A stretch of DNA of 12,906 nt from Echinostoma caproni (lineage: Eukaryota > Platyhelminthes > Trematoda > Plagiorchiida > Echinostomatidae): assembly GCA_900618425.1 (NCBI GenBank), contig UZAN01057333.1, forward strand, positions 1 to 12,906, written 5' to 3'. Every line of letters begins with the position of its first letter. Within the stretch, counting starts at the first letter, position 1. A program made the translations under genes and the position numbers. The notes beneath the pieces are model-generated. The model saw only the letters and a list, made by a program, of their open reading frames with translations, was not told where the DNA came from and searched no databases. This document shows, piece by piece, positions 7,500 to 12,906 of this stretch.

Positions 7500-10245
7500 C
7501 CATCCACAGCAAACTGTCGGTTACTTGTAACCAACACTTGCAGTATTAGAAATAAGTGTATGAAACTCCTTGTAGCAGCATGTGACCTGAATGCTGTATC
7601 GGAAACATGGCTTAAGGATCACGATAGGGCACCAGGTTTAGTGCTAGAAAGATTTGCCATTCACAGGCAGGAGCGGCCTCTAGCACCAGGAGGAGGAGTA
7701 GTCTTACTCATAAGGAAGGACATTGTGCACATGGTTCGGTGAATCTGCACAGTGTCCAACTATGTGCTGTAACTCTGCTGTTACCAGACAGCAAAATTAC
7801 GATGGTGTGTGTCTACCGATGTCCCGGGGCTGAGACCACAGATGATCGGGCATTGATTGATGCACTCGATCTATTGGTTCAAGGATCAGCGAAGCCTGAT
7901 ATAGTCGGTGACTTTGACCTACCCGATATAAACTGGATGGCAGGGAGGTGCACCGAAGGTAGTCAGGCGGAAAGGTATTTAGAGTGGGTAAGCATAAAGG
8001 CGCTCATTCAGCATGTTGCCTTATGCACCAGGTTCAGAGCTCAGCAGGAACCGTCCCTAATGGATCTCGTCATCTCCAAAATGGGGCAGGATGTAATTAG
8101 TGTCACTGGATATCCACCGATAAGAAAGAGTGGTCACCTCCTCATCGGGGTCGATATCCGTACGAAGCCACCCGTATGCAGATTACGGATGCACAGGGAT
8201 TTTGGCAGAATGAACATAATAAGGCTTCGGGAATACACCGCACAAATGTAGTGGGTTCCCGAACGTGGAGAAATGCTGGGTGTTGATCAAAAATAACCTC
8301 CTCAACCTCCAGGATCTTTTTTCTCCGTTAAGATATGGGAGGCATAAGAGAAAACCGCAATAGTGGCGGGCCACAGTAGCCAGGGCCATTAGACACCGGA
8401 ACCGAAGCTGGCGAGCCTACCAACCAGCCGACACACATAGGTCGTGGGTTCAGTACACCGCCCATAGAAATGCAGCGGTTAACCTAGTGAGGGAGAAAAA
8501 AGGTTTTTCGAAATGAAGCTGGCCCAGAAAGTAAAGCTGGAGCCAAAGAAGTACTACGGGTATGTCCAGTCAACGGGATTTACCAGAGAAGAGATGGGCC
8601 CACTGGTACTTGATGGAGATAGGGTTATAACTGAAAACCACAGTAAAGCTGATGCACTTTGCGCTTACTTTAGTAGCGTGCAAAGGTTAGACACTGGTGA
8701 TTCAAACGCTTCTCAACCCTCGGGGACAGATGTAGTGGAGGAACTACAAGTAACGGTCGAGCAAGTATCAGAGGTACTAGGCTCTCTTAAGGTGTCCAAG
8801 GCGACAGGACCACAAGGATTTAGCCCAGCAATCATCAAGCCGGTTGCTGATTTAATTGCGAGGCCGACGTGCAGCTTTTTTAGGACATCATGAGCTGAAA
8901 AGAGATTACCGTCTGACTGGAAAACGGCCTCTGTAGTAGCCATACACAAGGGATGTAAGAAGACAGATGTTAAGAACTACCGATATGTTAGCTTAACCAG
9001 CGTACTATGTAAGGTACTAGAAAAGATAGTCAAAACGCATCTGTTGAAGCATCTGGAGCGTAACATACTAATGACAGAGGCACAGCATGGTTTCGTTAAG
9101 CAAAATTCATGCCTGACAAACCTGTTGTGCTTTTTGGAGGATGTTACTGCAAAAGTAGATGAGGGTAAAACCGTAGAGGTTTGCTATCTGGATTTCAGCA
9201 AGGCTTTTGATTCAGTGAATCATCGCCTGCTGTTGACCAAATTAGAACGATTTGGAATCCAAGGACAGTTGCATAGGTGAATAAGTGCCTTTCTCTCACA
9301 ACGACTATTCTATGTTACGGTTGGTGAGAACAGGTCTACACCAGCTCATCTGACTAGCGGAGTTTTACAAGGCTGAGTGTTAGGACCGCTTCTATTTCAT
9401 CTCTATATAAACGACTTGCGAAGCACTTTGACATCATCGTGCTACATTTTTGCAGATAACGTCCAAATGGTTGGTTTGAATGGGAGAAGTGACCTGGAGC
9501 GGGATTTAGAGCAGGTAGCTAGATGAGCAAAGGAATGGAACCTAATTCCTAACGCTACCAAGAGTCATGTGTTCGCAGGGGCACATGATAGAATGGTAGT
9601 TCACTCGGAAGAGCACGAATTCGCTATCAAACCCGCTACTAGGGTTAAGGACTTGGGGGCCATGATATCGAACAACTTTAAGTGGTCTGACCAATGTCAA
9701 GTAGAGGCACGCAGGGCTAGGGGGAATTATTTAGACTACTGTCGGCTCTAAAAAGCAGAAGACCGGAAGTCTTCATTCCTGTTTACAAGGCCATAGTCAG
9801 GCCACATCTAGAGTATTGCGTACAGGCTTCGGCACCCTTACTCAATAAGGATGCTACCTGTTAAGATAAACTGCAGAGATTGGCCATCAGGATGGTTGAA
9901 GGCCAGAGGGAAAAAAATATGAGGAAAGACTTGAGCCTCTAGGGCTTTTCTTATTAGAAAGAAGGTGACTGCGAGGAGACTGATAGAAACCTTCATGAAA
10001 GGAATATCGGGGATAGAAGCGGACAGTCTCTTCACATTAGCTCCCAAATACGACACTAGGGATCATGAGCTCAAGTTCATGAAGCAGAGGTGCCGAATAA
10101 ACATGAGGAAGCACTTTTTCAGCAATAGGATAGTCTAAGTTGGAACCAACTTCCCAAGAAAATTGTCAACCTCCAAACAGTACAAGCATTTAAGACTGCA
10201 CTCGATAAGCAATGGGTGGAACTATTCCCATCTCTGGCAGTATAG
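7500..10245 (+). pseudogene. Element C ORF2: endonuclease plus reverse transcriptase, with altered active sites
   Basis: The endonuclease starts near 7512 (NCRLLVTNTCSIRNK), with the catalytic Glu in SETWL. The next motif is GDFD instead of GDFN (7907-7918), and SDH has become SGH (8129-8137). The reverse transcriptase shows KATGPQGFSP (about 8800), YLDFSKAFDSVNH (Asp at 9191), SGVLQG-stop-VLGPLL, and FADN (9449-9460) in place of the YADD/FADD pair, so the second catalytic Asp is Asn. The C-terminus follows: VRPHLEYCVQA, KYEERLEPLGLFLLERR, NMRKHFFSNR and WNQLPKKIVNLQTV, ending at TAG 10243-10245. Stops: TAG 8249-8251 and 8361-8363; TGA 8891-8893, 9278-9280, 9374-9376 and 9524-9526; a TAA near 9860. 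Shifts occur near 7738, 8255, 8505, 9735, 9915, 9985 and 10136. It cannot make an active enzyme. Confidence 0.9.
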
Positions 10246-10464
10246 ACGAATGTAGCCGTGCCAAATGTTTAGGATGTCTTTTCCCTATTTACTGGTGCAT
10301 ATCATGGAATGCTCACGTCTAACAATTCACTCGCCAACTTGGTGGGATGAGATCCTGTTTCTCATTCTTCTTTCAACAGAGCTGGGCGTCCACGTTGTGA
10401 GCATACCATCGAAGGAATTCTGAACGCTTGATTGGCTGTGGCCACATTTAGTCCTTTGCAACCT
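10126..10464 (+). repeat. 3' end of element C (downstream member of the direct repeat pair)
   Basis: This is the 3' end proper of element C: the last ORF2 codons, the TAG at 10243-10245 and a 216-base 3' UTR. It differs from 5636-5974 at only three positions (10131, 10182 and 10455). Both copies carry the same one-base excess between the SNRIV and WNQLP motifs, which throws the final ORF2 codons out of frame. The antisense strand of the UTR holds a chance open frame in both copies. Confidence 0.92.
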
Positions 10465-10487
10465 GACCTGACCTGAACCTGACCTGA
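10462..10487 (+). repeat. CCTGA pentamer tail of element C
   Basis: Five CCTGA units with one extra A after the third. It stands directly after the 3' UTR and marks the element's 3' end. CR1-type elements usually end in a short microsatellite rather than poly(A), and this fits. The upstream copy at 5974 keeps only the first CCT. Confidence 0.85.
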
Positions 10488-10490
10488 CTA

Positions 10491-11463
10491 GATAGGGCAG
10501 TTGATGGAGACTGCGCACGCCAAGGACCTAGGGGTGGTGGTCTCTTGTGACTTCAAGCCCTCCAAGCAGTGCATAACGTCAACCAATAAGGCTAGGGGCG
10601 GACTCTTTAGGATAAGAGCTACGATGTTCTGCAGAGACCCGGCCACATCTGGAGTGTTGTGTCCAGGCATGGGCACCATACTTAGAGAAAGACCTAGATT
10701 GCCTGGAAGGAGTCCAACGGTTAACCACCTGAATGGTGTGTCGTCAGAACCACAAGCATTACGAGGACAGACTCAAGGACTTAAATCTGTTTGCCCTTTG
10801 ACGCAGACGCATGAGGGGTGACTTAATTGAAACGTTCAAAATAATGAACGGTCTGTCTGGTATCAAAAGCGAGGAACTGTTCTCTGCTATCCCGGAAAGT
10901 GGAAACAGGGGGCATTGTGTTTCAAGCAATTCGCACTTGAGTGACTCTTAGCCGAAATCAATACGAATCCCGAAATAAAACACGATTGGTCCGTAATGTT
11001 CTACGGTACTTAATTAGCAAAATCAATACAAATGTACAGTAAAGCAAACCTCAAATATGCGGCCAAAAGCACTCAAGTAAGCGAGCCAAGTATGATGTCC
11101 AGATAGAGCCAAACAGTCGCTCACGTTCTCTGACCACGCAAAATTCAAATTTGCCGGGTATCGAATTGACAGATAAATAATAATGTATGGTGTCTGTGAT
11201 TGAGAAATATCAACAGAGAAGGAACACACAGATAGAGCTGCAACCATAAATTATCATGGGTTTCAAAGGATTTTCAAAAATTCAACATGAAATACAGGCA
11301 TAGCTTCAGACTCCAGCGTCATCACAGTAGGCTGCAACTTCGGGCAAGATTCTTCACCAACAGGGTGATCCCACTGTGGAATAGGCTGCCAGAACATGTG
11401 GTCAGATGCAGCACTGTAGTGGCATTCAAGACCGCACTGGATGAGTGTTGGAGAACAGTCTAA
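10491..11463 (+). pseudogene. Element D ORF2, C-terminal reverse transcriptase region, split by an insertion
   Basis: A 5'-truncated ORF2 begins past the catalytic core with AKDLGVVVSCDFKPSKQC (10516-10569), a region that follows YADD in CR1-like enzymes. It continues through [18 protein letters not shown] (about 10638-10693), HYEDRLKDLNLFAL (about 10757-10798), RRRMRGDLIETFKIMNGL (about 10803-10856) and NRGHC up to 10925. It resumes after the insert at 11267 and runs through LQLRARFFTNRV and LWNRLPEHVV to WRTV and a TAA at 11461-11463. Breaks are a shift near 10625-10640 and TGA codons at about 10724 and 10799. Its C-terminus differs clearly from element C's, so it is another family. Element C's tail abuts its left edge. 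Confidence 0.87.
10926..11266. mobile_element. 341-bp unclassified insertion in element D, flanked by GTTTCAA
   Basis: The seven bases GTTTCAA stand at 10919-10925 and again at 11260-11266. Sequence homologous to CR1 ORF2 stops at the first and resumes in the same reading frame after the second. That is the footprint of an insertion with a 7-bp target-site duplication. The insert has no open frame of interest, no visible terminal inverted repeats and no poly(A). It contains two imperfect copies of a 20-nt unit (10948-10968 and 11014-11033). A TTCGATACC string on the minus strand (about 11158-11170) recalls a pol III B box, but I see no matching A box. Confidence 0.65.
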
Positions 11464-11773
11464 CCGGAAGCGGCCTACAGAGGAGTAAGGAATTAGCCGG
11501 TNTGATGTTACAGATGTGGATTTATGCTAGAGAAAGGTGTTTTCTGTTAGATATTTTCTGTGAATCTACCAGGTGCCAACATTTTACATTTTGTGACAAT
11601 TCCGCCAGGTATCAATGGTCAGGATCAGGGTCATTCATACTAACCTATGGCAGCTTCGCGCAGGCCTAGACCACTGTGTCTCATCTGTCTACTTTCAGAA
11701 ATACTCCAGCCGTGACGTATACTGAGGACAGAGACAACTAGATCCAAAAACGGTCGATCGCTGGAATTGGTAA
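11464..11773 (+). other. Probable 3' UTR of element D and junction with element E
   Basis: After D's ORF2 stop there is no supportable coding sequence for about 310 bases. The first part is presumably D's 3' UTR; where it ends is not visible, because no microsatellite or poly(A) tail is obvious. An N sits at 11502. A 74-codon plus frame (11445-11669) overlaps D's last codons in another frame and reads as chance. The boundary with element E lies somewhere before 11774. Confidence 0.4.
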
Positions 11774-12906
11774 TACGCAGAGTTGGAGGCTACAAATACC
11801 CGCCAAAAACACAACAATCTGGGCGCTCGATTGGCTGGAAGCCACANCACATTTCGTCTTGTGCATAGTGAACTAGAGAGGAAGCTGTCGCTTCTCAAGA
11901 AAGAGAACGACATTGCCATGGACAGAAACAGGAACATCGTCATTCATAACAATGAGGAGTCGGTAATTCGGAATACGAAAGCCCGGGCAGACATAGACTA
12001 TAGGAAAGTCCGGGACCTCTTGAGACTCGCTGGGTTACCCCCACATTCACTTATTAAGAGGGTGCAGAGGGTCGGCCGCTGGATCAACCCTGCAGGCAGC
12101 CTGCAGCAGAGAAAAGCTAGGCCCATCCTAATGGATTTCCTGTAACTGTGAGAAAATTCAGCGAGCCACTGGGGAAAGGTATCAGATCACACCTGATACC
12201 GGAAAGCAGGGTACATGACAGACCCCATAGCAGGGCCATGCACCCGCGATAGTGAAGAGCAAGACGGCCGGAAAGGCCATCATCTAGGCAGCCGCCTTAA
12301 AGGCCTCTCTGGAACCGTGTCTTCCTAAGAAACCGGAACACCAATGCAAGCCGAGCTACGCAGCGGTGGTTTCCTCGACTCCGTTGAGGTTGGAACTGTT
12401 GGCACTGGCAGGACCAAAATCGGTAAAGAAACTCGGAACCAAGGGGGGATCCCGCAGGCACCCAAGGGCTGGGGTGCAACCAATGGTGCAGAGGGCAAAG
12501 CCCCCTTAGTTAAGTTTAATAGGAACCAAACTTCACTTCCGATTGTGCCACTAAAGGTAGTAACGGCAGTGGGGCGACCACTCAGCGCCACACCCAAAGC
12601 AAAAACCCATTCGCAGGTAGTGCCTAGGGTGCAACCAAAGCAGGAAAAACTACTGACTCCCCCGAATAAAATCATGGATCTGACGCTGACGCCGATCGCG
12701 ACCATCAGGTCTACTCAGACTCCAGAGTCTAGAAAGACCGAAGTAGTGGCCAAGGGACAAAGCCCGGAGCTAGAGACGTATGACAGATGATCAGTGGCCA
12801 CCGAAACTGGAGGTGAGAGCGGCTCTGTAATCAATAACACTTTTATCGAAATGGCGTCAAACCACATCAGGTCCTCCGAAGAGAAGGGTAACTGCTCCAT
12901 GTAGGA
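11774..12906 (+). pseudogene. Element E ORF1 (5'-truncated): coiled coil, RRM-like domain, long basic linker
   Basis: The frame opens after a TAA near 11772. A coiled coil (ELERKLSLLKKENDIAMDRN, about 11868-11927) leads into an RRM-like domain matching those of elements A and C: RNRNIVIHNNEE, DYRKVRDLLRLAGLPPHSL, IKRVQRVGRW and ARPILMDF (to about 12142). The third strand, YQITPDTGKQGT, appears in another frame at about 12180-12220. After a disrupted stretch, a Pro/Lys/Thr-rich linker is open from 12344 to a TGA at 12788-12790 and continues in the same frame to a TAG at 12902-12904, two bases before the window end. No zinc finger precedes the coiled coil, so the copy is truncated at its 5' side. 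Its endonuclease, if present, lies to the right of the window. An N falls at 11847. Confidence 0.78.

Larger units (their letters stand above)
5975..10487 (+). mobile_element. Element C: structurally full-length, dead CR1-like non-LTR retrotransposon
   Basis: About 4.5 kb with every expected part in order: a 5' UTR (5975-6266), ORF1 (6267 to about 7488), ORF2 (about 7500-10245), a 3' UTR (10246-10461) and a pentamer tail (10462-10487). The size suits the CR1 group. The 5' boundary is inferred from the point where the upstream 3'-end repeat stops; the 3' boundary is seen directly as the CCTGA run. No convincing target-site duplication is visible, which is common for CR1 elements. Both ORFs carry many disabling changes. 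Confidence 0.8.

Noticed and set aside
8513..9751. Alternative genetic code with TGA as Trp in element C
   Set aside because: Two TGA codons fit Trp, but one replaces the conserved Ser of the QGS motif and another does not sit at a Trp position; TAG, TAA and frameshifts also occur.
5636..10464. An LTR retrotransposon bounded by 339-bp LTRs
   Set aside because: The interior encodes APE-type endonuclease and CR1-type reverse transcriptase with no protease, RNase H or integrase, and the repeat contains the ORF2 C-terminus and 3' UTR with a pentamer tail.
11150..11175. Pol III B box in the orphan insertion, suggesting a tRNA-derived SINE
   Set aside because: Only the TTCGATACC core matches; no A box at a fitting distance and no A-rich or simple-repeat tail was seen.
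12325..12705. Minus-strand 126-codon frame
   Set aside because: It is antisense to the Pro/Lys-rich linker of element E ORF1, whose plus-strand frame follows an RRM-like domain in the expected order.
1..12906. Hammerhead ribozyme, as found in some flatworm repeats
   Set aside because: I looked for a CTGATGA core with a paired GAAA and found none on reading; a covariance search would be needed to exclude diverged forms.
1..12906. Cellular genes, CRISPR array, tRNA or rRNA genes
   Set aside because: No frame outside the retroelement relics has recognisable domains, and no spaced repeats or cloverleaf-like structures were seen.

Overview
The window looks like a retrotransposon graveyard from an invertebrate nuclear genome. 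I see no cellular gene, no bacterial-style operon, no tRNA or rRNA gene and no CRISPR array. Every coding trace I can support belongs to CR1/Jockey-like non-LTR retrotransposons (LINEs), and all are broken by stops, frameshifts, truncation or insertion. The protein style (PHD-like zinc finger, coiled coil and RRM-like ORF1; APE-type endonuclease; CR1-type reverse transcriptase) would fit a flatworm, but other invertebrates are possible. Two N bases (11502 and 11847) suggest a draft assembly.

Layout. Minus strand: element A (1 to about 1548) has a full ORF1 relic and the first part of ORF2, which runs off the left edge. Element B (about 2070 to 5635) has part of ORF1 and most of ORF2 with its catalytic motifs intact. 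Between them lie an AT-rich spacer and a 156-bp inverted repeat (1916-2071) that abuts the broken 3' end of B. Plus strand: a 339-bp 3'-end fragment (5636-5974) stands directly before element C (about 5975 to 10487), a structurally full-length copy with 5' UTR, ORF1, ORF2, 3' UTR and a CCTGA pentamer tail. The fragment is 336/339 identical to C's own 3' end, so the pair imitates LTRs. Element D (10491 to about 11773) is a 5'-truncated ORF2 end, split by a 341-bp insertion of unknown type between two copies of GTTTCAA. Element E (11774 to the right edge) is a 5'-truncated ORF1.

How the parts would have worked: in an intact element of this type, ORF1 protein binds the element RNA, the ORF2 endonuclease nicks target DNA, and the ORF2 reverse transcriptase copies the RNA from that nick. 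None of the copies here can make both proteins. Element C has also lost active-site residues in both ORF2 domains.

The points most worth a second look are the tandem pseudo-LTR arrangement around C, the frame lesion shared by both 3' ends, the palindrome at the end of B, and the unclassified insertion in D.
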